In this document: piece after piece, positions 17,895 to 25,030 of the stretch
Numbering within the stretch: position 1 is the stretch's first letter
How the letters are laid out: every line of letters begins with the position of its first letter
Assembly (NCBI RefSeq): GCF_937859865.1
Contig: NZ_CALMAT010000042.1
Location: 1-39,976 of the forward strand
DNA length: 39,976 bases
Origin: an uncultured Mucilaginibacter sp.
Lineage (GTDB): Bacteria; Bacteroidota; Bacteroidia; Sphingobacteriales; Sphingobacteriaceae
Direction: 5' to 3'
Program-made: the position numbers and the translations under genes
The notes under the pieces: model-generated
Databases searched by the model: none
What the model saw: only the letters and a program-made list of their open reading frames with translations
What the model was told of the DNA's origin: nothing

Positions 17895-18988
17895 TATACT
17901 AATTGTTGTTTCAACTGTTCACAATAATTATCAATAGTTTCATTTATTGATCCGATCTGAACTTTCGGGTATTCGTTGCCTAATGATTCTAATTCTTTTA
18001 AAGAATTGCTATAATCATCAAGAAAACCACTACGCCTGCCAATAAATATTATACCTAGGAATTGCTCTTTATAATCTTTAAGCACTTCTTTAATTCCTTC
18101 AGTATTTAAGTACATTTTATCGCTATTTATTCCCTCGCTTGTAGCAATATGAGAAAATGGATGATTTCCAGTAGTTGTAGTTGCTAATACAATAAACTTA
18201 GGTGTAACATCTGACATATTATTTGTCTGCATTGCCCCTCCTGAAATAGTTTTTAAGGCTTTTAATGTATCCTCAATTCTTTTTTCACGAACTTCCTTTG
18301 TTAAACGAACTAATTTTTGAGCATTACCCTTGCTATCTTTTACATAACTATCTTCAATTTCGATAGCACCATTTGCAAGAGCATCTTCTTTAAGTTTTTC
18401 TGTTAGATTTTTAAATCCTGTTTTATTATAATTAGAAAAGGTGCCAGCTTGTTCCAAATCTAAGGAGAACATCCCTTTCATTATGGCACTATATTCCTCT
18501 TTTACGTAAGGAACAGAGTCTCCTTCCTGGCGAGCCATACTTGACCAATTTTCTGCTGGACGAGTAGAACCGACAGAAACAATAACCGAATTTTTTAAAG
18601 GTGAGACACGCGTAACCGTTACGTTTTCCGTTTGTTCCTTACCATTTTTCAATATAGGTTTTCCTTCTTCATCTACTATCACATCCTTTGCCGCTTTCAT
18701 ATACCCAAACATATCATCATCAGGATATTTAATTGGGTCAGCAGATGTAAATGCAATTTTATTATCTCTTGTTATTGGCGAAAGAATCCAATCATGATTT
18801 CTTTGCAAAGCATCACGCCACCAATAACGCCATGCTTGACCAGATACATAAGTATATACTCTTCCGTTTTTAAAAACTTTCTTTGTAGCAACAGCATTAT
18901 CAAAATTACTAGTTGTGCTTTTGCCTGCATTGTTTAGAGCAACAACATCTACATCTAATAAAATAAACCCTTGTGTTTTTAATTTCAT
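17894..18988 (-). CDS. cas7: Type I-B Cascade backbone Cas7 (Cst2/DevR type)
   Basis: The 364-residue protein begins MKLKTQGFILLDVDVVALNN and contains TYVSGQAWRYWWRDAL near residues 47-62, typical of the Cst2/DevR branch of Cas7. Later SVGSTRPAENWSSMARQEGDS and FSHIATSEGINSDKMY fit the same family. Several copies coat the crRNA spacer segment. It lies 7 bp after cas8 and overlaps cas5. Confidence 0.93.
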   Translation of the reverse strand: MKLKTQGFILLDVDVVALNNAGKSTTSNFDNAVATKKVFKNGRVYTYVSGQAWRYWWRDALQRNHDWILSPITRDNKIAFTSADPIKYPDDDMFGYMKAAKDVIVDEEGKPILKNGKEQTENVTVTRVSPLKNSVIVSVGSTRPAENWSSMARQEGDSVPYVKEEYSAIMKGMFSLDLEQAGTFSNYNKTGFKNLTEKLKEDALANGAIEIEDSYVKDSKGNAQKLVRLTKEVREKRIEDTLKALKTISGGAMQTNNMSDVTPKFIVLATTTTGNHPFSHIATSEGINSDKMYLNTEGIKEVLKDYKEQFLGIIFIGRRSGFLDDYSNSLKELESLGNEYPKVQIGSINETIDNYCEQLKQQLV

Positions 18989-18995
18989 AATTATA

Positions 18996-20429
18996 TTAAT
19001 TTAAGATTGGTGATTCATTTTCTTCGTCTTCTAAAATTGGAATTGGCACTACCTTGTCAGTTTCGTGTAGCTTTTCATAAATTGCAATTAGTAAGACATC
19101 CCTTACCTCCCGCCAATTACCTCCATCTGGAAATAAATATTCTGCATAATCTTGAACAGTAATTAAAGGATTTTCTGCCTCTTTAAGATAATTTTCACTG
19201 TTTAGCTTTACAAAAAGCTGCCGAAGACCATGAGCTGATTTTTCGCCATTTAATCGTTTAATACTTTTTGTAATAAAATCTGTTTCCCGATCTATTACAA
19301 CAAAATCTGCTATTTGCTTAATTTTATCAATTGTTCTTTTTTCCATATTTTTAATGACTGTTTGATATTTTTCAACTATAATAAAAGGGAAAGAATGTTT
19401 TATATTCCAGTAGAGTATATTTCCTAAAATAGATCTTCCTGCTAACAGGTTTTCAAGGACACTATTTTTCCAGATTTTGTATGTTTCAAAATCAATAGTC
19501 TCACTTTTGCTATCCCAAACTTCTTTATCTTCATTAAAAGTAGCCCCTTTGTATTTAGAATTTCTATAGTTATTTCTAAGAAACTTATTCCAATCTTTTT
19601 TTATCTTGATACGATTACAAAAAGCATAGAACTTAAAAACCTTTGATTCGAGAACATAAATTACTACTTCCGGGCTTGCTCCAAAATTTGTAAAATGATA
19701 AAGGTTTAAGGTTATATCGGCTTTATTAAATAATTCTTCATCTTCATTGCTTTCTAATAAGGTTTTTAAATTTAGGCTTAAGTATTCATCAGCAAAACTA
19801 AATAAAGCATTTGCGGGATTATTAAATTTAGATCTTAATACACCTTCGGATGTACCACTACTAAATGCCTTTAAATTTTCTATGCAATTCCTTTCAACAA
19901 AAAATGCTGTTACTTTTTCGTGATTGCTACTAAGCATAGCAACTTTATCATTAAGTTGTACTAATCCTAATGGAACAAAGAAAATTCTAATTAATATTTC
20001 TTTAGAAAGATATAATCCGGATTCAAAGTTGTGATGAAAATTTATAAAAGTACCTGAGCCCGAAAGAATATGATTATCTCTCCCTGCTGAAAATAACTTT
20101 GTTTTCCGGCCGGATATTCTACAATATCCTTCCTGATGCTTTTCGGTTTCATCAATTAGTGCTTTGTAATATTTCAAAGCTTCGTCTATTTTTCGCTGTC
20201 CAGCAAAAGCTGCTTGTGTAATTTTAGAATTTAGAAAAAACGCATGTAACTTTCCTCCCCATTTATTTACGTAAAGATTTGCTGCAAAATCTATAAGACC
20301 TGATATGTCGCGATCTTTTAAATGCGGCAAAGTCCATAAATACTTTATTACTAATCCTCCTGTATCAGCAAAAGGATCGCCGGTTATGTTGGTAAGATAT
20401 TGTGTTGTTACTTTATCTGTTTCTTTCAT
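18996..20429 (-). CDS. cas8: Type I-B Cascade large subunit Cas8 (Cst1-like)
   Basis: The 477-residue protein has the N-terminal NITGDPFADTGG motif seen in Cst1-type large subunits and GYCRISGRKTKLFSAGRDN near residues 96-114. The large subunit recognises the PAM and positions Cas3. Sequence divergence in this family is high, so the assignment rests on that motif, the length and the place directly before cas7 and cas5. It starts 22 bp after the DUF433 gene, with which it is probably co-transcribed. Confidence 0.9.
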   Translation of the reverse strand: MKETDKVTTQYLTNITGDPFADTGGLVIKYLWTLPHLKDRDISGLIDFAANLYVNKWGGKLHAFFLNSKITQAAFAGQRKIDEALKYYKALIDETEKHQEGYCRISGRKTKLFSAGRDNHILSGSGTFINFHHNFESGLYLSKEILIRIFFVPLGLVQLNDKVAMLSSNHEKVTAFFVERNCIENLKAFSSGTSEGVLRSKFNNPANALFSFADEYLSLNLKTLLESNEDEELFNKADITLNLYHFTNFGASPEVVIYVLESKVFKFYAFCNRIKIKKDWNKFLRNNYRNSKYKGATFNEDKEVWDSKSETIDFETYKIWKNSVLENLLAGRSILGNILYWNIKHSFPFIIVEKYQTVIKNMEKRTIDKIKQIADFVVIDRETDFITKSIKRLNGEKSAHGLRQLFVKLNSENYLKEAENPLITVQDYAEYLFPDGGNWREVRDVLLIAIYEKLHETDKVVPIPILEDEENESPILN

Positions 20430-20451
20430 ATACTTTTACCCTATTGTAACC

Positions 20452-20688
20452 CTAAATACTATTATCTAATTCTGCATAAGCAACACAAGCTAAAACATCC
20501 TCTTTTGTCAACTCAGGAAAATCATCAATAATTCCTTCCATGGTCATTCCCGAAGCCAAATACCCGAGAATATCAGATACAGTTATGCGCAAACCTCTAA
20601 TACAAGGTTGCCCGCTTCTTTTTCCCGGTTCTAAAGTAATCCTACCATTATAATCAATTTCTTCGCTCATTTTTATTTTAAGAATCAT
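20452..20688 (-). CDS. DUF433 family protein (VapB-like antitoxin domain) heading the cas8 operon
   Basis: The 78 residues match DUF433 (PF04255): GKRSGQPCIRGLRITVSDIL, then DDFPELTKEDVLACVAYAE. The fold is a winged-helix DNA-binding type, and these proteins are usually antitoxins paired with a DUF5615 PIN-like toxin. No toxin gene is present; cas8 follows after 22 bp. The start may be at 20688 or at the second ATG, 20670, which gives the more usual N-terminus MSEEIDYNG. Its position as first gene suggests it could act as a regulator of the cas operon, which is inference. Confidence 0.8.
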   Translation of the reverse strand: MILKIKMSEEIDYNGRITLEPGKRSGQPCIRGLRITVSDILGYLASGMTMEGIIDDFPELTKEDVLACVAYAELDNSI

Positions 20689-20722
20689 AAATCCTTCAAC
20701 AACAACTTCACTAAATATGAAA

Positions 20723-20752
20723 ATTTCATTTCCTATTTGGTGCGATTTTTTT
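20723..20752 (-). repeat. Solitary degenerate CRISPR repeat in the 5' region of the DUF433-cas8 operon
   Basis: Aligned without gaps to the array repeat, the first 25 positions match at 21, including GGTGCGATT and the ATTTCA end; the last five are replaced by T. It shares CCTATTTGGT with the terminal array repeat. On the minus strand it gives a handle AATGAAAT (one change from the array handle) and lies 34 bp before the ATG at 20688, in the orientation that would put it in the operon's 5' leader RNA. Confidence 0.8.
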
Positions 20753-20756
20753 TATG

Positions 20757-20772
20757 TTTGTATCAGTACAAA
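20757..20772. promoter_or_regulatory. Small inverted repeat next to the solitary CRISPR repeat
   Basis: TTTGTA tcag TACAAA is a perfect 6-bp inverted repeat located 4 bp from the degenerate repeat, in the gap between cas6 and the DUF433 gene. It may be an operator; no U-tract makes a terminator unlikely. Confidence 0.4.
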
Positions 20773-20897
20773 TTGCTTTAGTATCTAAAACTCGCTTCAT
20801 GTGGGGGTTGCTTTAAGCACGGGGCTAAAAGAATTTGTATTTTTAAAAGTTTTCCGATTGGTTGTCCGTTTATCATTGTTTCTGTTTTTTGATTATT

Positions 20898-21701
20898 TTA
20901 TTTTTCTCCCACACAACCAAATCCAATCGCATTCATATTTCCAAGTCCTGCATTCAACGCCATTTCCAAAACCCTGCCCGAAGCACGCATCTCCAGATCA
21001 AAGCCTAAAAACCCACGCACTTTGGTTTCGGCGGCTTTGCCTGCTTTAATGGTCAAGAGGCGGCTTTGCAATTTTGCCAGTCCGCCGGTTTGTATCTCAA
21101 AAGGTTTTTGTTGGGTTTCCTGTGCTGCTGTTTCCGGGCCAAAAGCTACAATTAGTTTTTCAACCAGGTTTTGTTTCAGCAGCGAAATAAAACCGGCATC
21201 CTCCGGCGATAAGTAATCTTCGTTGCCGCGCTCGTTTTTCCGGCATACCACCATGGGCGAAAGCAGTTTCAGTTTTAAGGTATGCACTGTTTCAAGCTGG
21301 TTACTTGCAATGGGAAAAGGCATGGCTTCAATTTGCGAAATGGTAAAGTTGGCCTGTGCGGTGCGGTCGCCGATAGAAAGGTTTTGGCTGGCAAATATCC
21401 CTTTCACCAAGTTTTCTGCAAATTCAGGCATGTGGCAGGCCAAAACAAAAGTAACCTGGTTGCCTTGCAGCTTCAATGCTTCTTTTACCACTATAAATTT
21501 GGCCTGCAGGTTAGAAAAAGTAAAGAATTTAAAATGCCGGGAATGCCTGTTTTGCGCGTAGCCTTTCTGGTGCAAAAACTCGGCATAACCTGCATCGGCC
21601 TGCGCTATTTTCTGGTAGATAACAGCGGACAAAGGATACTGATAATTAAAAGGCACAAAGGTTTCCCTTTGTAAAGGCGTTAACGTTAATTTAAATTGCA
21701 T
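20898..21701 (-). CDS. cas6: CRISPR repeat endoribonuclease Cas6
   Basis: The 267-residue protein ends with GLGNMNAIGFGCVGEK, the Gly-rich C-terminal loop that defines Cas6, and has the RAMP N-terminus MQFKLTLTP with HFKFFTFSNL near 56-65. Cas6 cuts the array transcript within repeats to give crRNAs with an 8-nt 5' handle. It follows the GH25 gene by 67 bp on the same strand and is separated from the rest of the operon by 209 bp. Codons 67-76 (AKFIVVKEAL) are formed by a dispersed element copy. Base composition is closer to the ordinary genome than to cas3-cas8. Confidence 0.95.
   Translation of the reverse strand: MQFKLTLTPLQRETFVPFNYQYPLSAVIYQKIAQADAGYAEFLHQKGYAQNRHSRHFKFFTFSNLQAKFIVVKEALKLQGNQVTFVLACHMPEFAENLVKGIFASQNLSIGDRTAQANFTISQIEAMPFPIASNQLETVHTLKLKLLSPMVVCRKNERGNEDYLSPEDAGFISLLKQNLVEKLIVAFGPETAAQETQQKPFEIQTGGLAKLQSRLLTIKAGKAAETKVRGFLGFDLEMRASGRVLEMALNAGLGNMNAIGFGCVGEK
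21476..21504 (+). repeat. Dispersed element copy inside cas6
   Basis: ATGCTTCTTTTACCAC followed by TATAAATTTGG lies in frame within cas6, encoding about ten residues on the opposite strand without breaking the gene. Confidence 0.8.
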
Positions 21702-21768
21702 GTAAGGTTTTGGTGCTTACAAGGTAATTATAAATCAATACGAAACAATATTTAAGTATAAATTAAAC

Positions 21769-22668
21769 TTACGGCACCAACAATTTCTCAAACGCAAAAC
21801 CATCGCCTTTAAAAGCGTTAAAATCTACCAAATGGTTAATGCCGTTTACCTTGGCTTTGTCCGAATGCTGCCAAAACCACCAGTTGGTTGCCGGGTTTAT
21901 TTTCAGCTTTTCTTTGTAATAGTGGGCTATCCAGTACGGGTAAGCATCGAAATAACCCATTAAATAATCCTGGTAAAAGCTCAGGCCCGAATAAATGATG
22001 GGTTTGGCTTTGGTTTTCTTTTCTACAAAATCCAAAAAGCGCTGCAATTCTTTGCGCATTTGGGCTGGTGGGACGCCGTCCAACTGCTCAATATCCACCA
22101 CCATTGGCAAATCGCCTTTTTCCAGGTCCACGTTTTGCAAAAAGAAACGCGCCTGCCACACGCCGTTTTTCTCCGGCCTGAAAAAATGGTACGCGCCGCA
22201 AATTAGGCCCACTTTTGGTGCTTCGCGCCAGTTGCGTTTAAAATACGGGTCAACGGTAAGCAAGCCTTCCGTTGCCTTGATAAAAGCAAAACTGACCTGC
22301 ACGCTGTCTTCCTGCATCGCTTTTACCTGGTGCCAATCAATTTTGCCTTGTGCGTAAGAAACATCAATACCGTGGATGCTGTATTTCCGGGGGATGCCGA
22401 TACCAAAACTTTTGTAAACACGGTAGTTGGGGTTTTGGCCGATGTCTTTGATCCACTGCCAACTTGTGGTAAAAGTCTTCACAATGTAGCCGTAGTAAAA
22501 AGGCGAAAGCAGGATGAGCAAAGCGCCGGCAAGTAAGGTTTTCCAGGGAAACCACGTTTCCTGTTGCTGCTTGCCTTTCTGTTTTACAGGTGCTTTTTTA
22601 CCAACAGCAGGTTTTTTCTTAACGGCAGTTTTTGGTTTGGCAGGAAGCTTTTTGGCAGGCGTATCCAC
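21769..22668 (-). CDS. Membrane-anchored GH25 lysozyme
   Basis: A Lys/Ala/Pro-rich cytoplasmic N-terminus (residues 1-38) precedes one transmembrane segment (about 43-62) and a GH25 muramidase domain. The domain shows HGIDVSYAQGKIDW (D102), FAFIKATEG, GAYHFFRP and the catalytic MVVDIEQLDG with D192 and E194. GH25 enzymes cut the MurNAc-GlcNAc bond of peptidoglycan; the topology puts the enzyme in the periplasm. The annotated start is a GTG, and an upstream alternative cannot be excluded. It points toward cas6, 67 bp away, but functional linkage is not implied. Confidence 0.9.
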   Translation of the reverse strand: MDTPAKKLPAKPKTAVKKKPAVGKKAPVKQKGKQQQETWFPWKTLLAGALLILLSPFYYGYIVKTFTTSWQWIKDIGQNPNYRVYKSFGIGIPRKYSIHGIDVSYAQGKIDWHQVKAMQEDSVQVSFAFIKATEGLLTVDPYFKRNWREAPKVGLICGAYHFFRPEKNGVWQARFFLQNVDLEKGDLPMVVDIEQLDGVPPAQMRKELQRFLDFVEKKTKAKPIIYSGLSFYQDYLMGYFDAYPYWIAHYYKEKLKINPATNWWFWQHSDKAKVNGINHLVDFNAFKGDGFAFEKLLVP

Positions 22669-22737
22669 AAAGGTTAAAAGTATAAATTTAAAAAGAAGCA
22701 GGTTTTGATGTTGAAATTTTTTCTTCGGAAAATTGTA

Positions 22738-22766
22738 ATGCTTCTTTTACCACATAAAATTCGGAT
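22738..22766 (+). repeat. Dispersed element copy
   Basis: ATGCTTCTTTTACCACATAA followed by AATTCGG. It lies in the gap between the helicase and GH25 genes. Confidence 0.8.
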
Positions 22767-22799
22767 TTGTTGTACGTCTTTTCTTTAAATAGATGCAAA

Positions 22800-22828
22800 A
22801 CTCAAATTTATGCCGGTAAAAGAAGCAT
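22800..22828 (-). repeat. Dispersed element copy
   Basis: Minus-strand reading ATGCTTCTTTTACCGGC then ATAAATTTG. It lies in the same gap as the previous copy and in the opposite orientation. Confidence 0.85.
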
Positions 22829-22846
22829 CACGTTTCCGCATCAACC

Positions 22847-24754
22847 TCAAATTTCCGAAAATTCCCAGGCACTGTGGTAAGCGTTCAATTGCTCGGCATA
22901 AGTAATAAAATCAGTATAAAAAGGCAGTTTAGAAAGCGTGGAACTATCGCCAACCACCACCAATTTTTTCCGTGCCCGCGTCATTGCCACATTCATTCTT
23001 CGGATATCCGATAGAAAACCAATTTCGCCTTTTGCATTGCTGCGCGTCATGCTGATATAAACCACATCGCGTTCTTGTCCCTGGAAACTGTCCACGGTAT
23101 TAATAGAAATATTTTTGGCAACGGCTTGTAACGTTTCAAAATCTGCCATTTGTTCTTTCAAAACCCGTATTTGCTCTTTGTAAGGCGCAATTACGGCAAC
23201 GGTCGGGAAGTTTTCTGCGGACAAATGCGTTTTCAATTCCTGCACATAAGCCGCTAAATGTTTCAGCAAAAAGTTCCCTTCTTCGGGGTTGGTTACGCTC
23301 GTGCCTTCCTGCTTTTCCTCAAAACCGCAACCGGCCGTATCAATAAAAGTTAAAGGCGCATCCTGCGGAAACAACACACTTTTAGCAACTATTAAATTTG
23401 CTTTCAATTTATCCTGATAAAACACCTGCGAAGGAAAGCCCATAATCGCTTCGTTCATGCGGTATTGTTCGTCCAGCAAAACCACCGCTTCGGGGTGCAG
23501 GCGGATACATTTTTCAAAAAGCGTTACGCTGAAACCTTGCGCCGCCGCTTCGGGTGATTTGATGGTTGGCGGCAACTGGCAATGGTCTCCGGCCAAAACT
23601 ACTTTTTTTGCTTTTAAAATCGGAATCCAGCAGGCCGGTTCCAACGCTTGCGCGGCTTCGTCAATCACAACGGTTTCAAACTTTAAATTGCGGATGGTAA
23701 AATGGTTTGCGCCAACCAAAGTAGCCGTGATCACCTGTGCTTTTCCGATCAAATCATCGGTAATGAATTGCTCCATCGCGCCCGCTTCTTTCATCAATTT
23801 ATGCGCTTCGGTAAAAAGCGCTTTGCGTTGGTCGCGTTCGGCTTTGCCAAAACTACGCTTGTATTTGTGCGCTAGGTTTTTGTATTCGCCGGCCTGTTTT
23901 TTCAGCTTTTTAATCTCTTTATAATTTTGGTGTTCGGTTGTTTTTCGGTCTAAAGTCAGCGACAGCAATTTTTCTGAAACCCTTGCCGGATTGCCAGTCC
24001 GCAAAACATTCAAACCTAAATCGTCCAGTTTTTCGCTCAATAAATCAACCGCCGTATTGCTTGGCGCAACCACCAAAATTTGTTTTCCGTTTTGTTGGAT
24101 CAACGCTTTAATTGCCTGCACCAGTGTTGTTGTTTTTCCGGTTCCGGGAGGACCATGAACAATCGCCAATTCATCCGCAGCCATAATTTTTCGGACAGCT
24201 TCCGTTTGTGAAGAATTAAGCTGAGGGAAAGTTTCCGAAATTTGTGTGGTAAAAGAAGCATGGATATTTTCGCCGGTCAGCACTTGGATTAAATGGTTTT
24301 CCTCCGGGTTTTCACTCAGTTTGTCGGCCAGTTTTAAGGCCGATTGCATCTCGTTGTAACTGTTGTTGTCAAAAAGCAAATCAATGCCCAATTTCCCGTC
24401 GCGGCTCCAATCCGGCAGTTCGTCCACAAACAAATTAAGTTTAAGGCGGTTGCCGTTTACGAAAGTAACCACGCCTTCCACACGGTCTTTTTTTGGATCG
24501 TAGTTGGAGAAAAGTGCAGCCGGAATGCCAAAACGAAACTGGTGCGCCAAATCGGGGTGCGTCGTCCGTTCCACTTCCACGTTTAAATAATCGCCGTGGC
24601 TTGGTTCTGTTCCTCTTATCGCGATTGGGTACCAGGTCAATCCGTTTGCCCGCCGCTCTGCCGCCGAAGTGCTTTCGGTTAATTTAAAAAAAGTTTTCCA
24701 GTCTTCCTCTTTTTCGATGCGGAGCAGCTCGAGCTGGCGTTTAAAATAATCCAT
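22847..24754 (-). CDS. SF1 DNA/RNA helicase, UPF1/SMUBP-2-like
   Basis: The 635-residue protein has all SF1B helicase motifs: Walker A GPPGTGKT at 201-208, VIDEAAQALEP (motif II), LAGDHCQLPPT (motif III), LDEQYRM (motif IV), DSFQGQERDVVYISMTRSN (motif V) and MNVAMTRARKKL (motif VI). An N-terminal beta-barrel region of about 120 residues precedes the core, as in IGHMBP2/SMUBP-2-type proteins common in Bacteroidota. The role is ATP-driven unwinding of DNA or RNA; the exact process is unknown. Residues 165-173 (HASFTTQIS) are encoded by a dispersed element copy. Confidence 0.92.
   Translation of the reverse strand: MDYFKRQLELLRIEKEEDWKTFFKLTESTSAAERRANGLTWYPIAIRGTEPSHGDYLNVEVERTTHPDLAHQFRFGIPAALFSNYDPKKDRVEGVVTFVNGNRLKLNLFVDELPDWSRDGKLGIDLLFDNNSYNEMQSALKLADKLSENPEENHLIQVLTGENIHASFTTQISETFPQLNSSQTEAVRKIMAADELAIVHGPPGTGKTTTLVQAIKALIQQNGKQILVVAPSNTAVDLLSEKLDDLGLNVLRTGNPARVSEKLLSLTLDRKTTEHQNYKEIKKLKKQAGEYKNLAHKYKRSFGKAERDQRKALFTEAHKLMKEAGAMEQFITDDLIGKAQVITATLVGANHFTIRNLKFETVVIDEAAQALEPACWIPILKAKKVVLAGDHCQLPPTIKSPEAAAQGFSVTLFEKCIRLHPEAVVLLDEQYRMNEAIMGFPSQVFYQDKLKANLIVAKSVLFPQDAPLTFIDTAGCGFEEKQEGTSVTNPEEGNFLLKHLAAYVQELKTHLSAENFPTVAVIAPYKEQIRVLKEQMADFETLQAVAKNISINTVDSFQGQERDVVYISMTRSNAKGEIGFLSDIRRMNVAMTRARKKLVVVGDSSTLSKLPFYTDFITYAEQLNAYHSAWEFSEI
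24233..24261 (-). repeat. Dispersed element copy inside the helicase gene
   Basis: Read on the coding strand, ATGCTTCTTTTACCACACAA lies within codons for HASFTTQIS, just before the ATPase core. The reading frame differs from the one used in cas6. Confidence 0.75.
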
Positions 24755-25030
24755 CCGGCAAAGGTAAAGCTCGTTTTAAGTTTTTAAAAAGCGGTTTTGT
24801 GGAAAGGGAAGTATTTGTGCGATGCTTCTTTTACCGGCATAAAATTGGTTTGGCTAAACCTTTAAAAACGCTAAAAAAATAGGCATAAAAACAGCATTGT
24901 TATTTTTGATGTAGATTGATAGAACAGTAACACTATATTTGAGGGGACTAATTAAAGGCATCCACAACAATCCTTAAAAAACCATCGAAAGCAGTTTTGT
25001 AAGAATTTGCTTTGCATAAAACTAGGTGCC
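24755..25030. other. Divergent intergenic region before the GH30 gene group
   Basis: It holds one clear and one variant dispersed element. A possible Bacteroidota -7 box, TATATTTG, lies at 24934-24941; no -33 box at the usual distance was found. No ORF was seen. Confidence 0.45.
24822..24850 (+). repeat. Dispersed element copy
   Basis: ATGCTTCTTTTACCGGCATA then AAATTGG. It lies between the divergent helicase and GH30 genes. A weaker CTGTTTTTATGCC variant lies at 24871-24897 on the minus strand. Confidence 0.85.

Noticed and set aside
20425-20445. Complementarity of the solitary repeat's downstream guide-like sequence with the cas8 start region
   Set aside because: Only about eight AT-rich bases (TTTCATAT) agree, which is no better than chance around an ATG.
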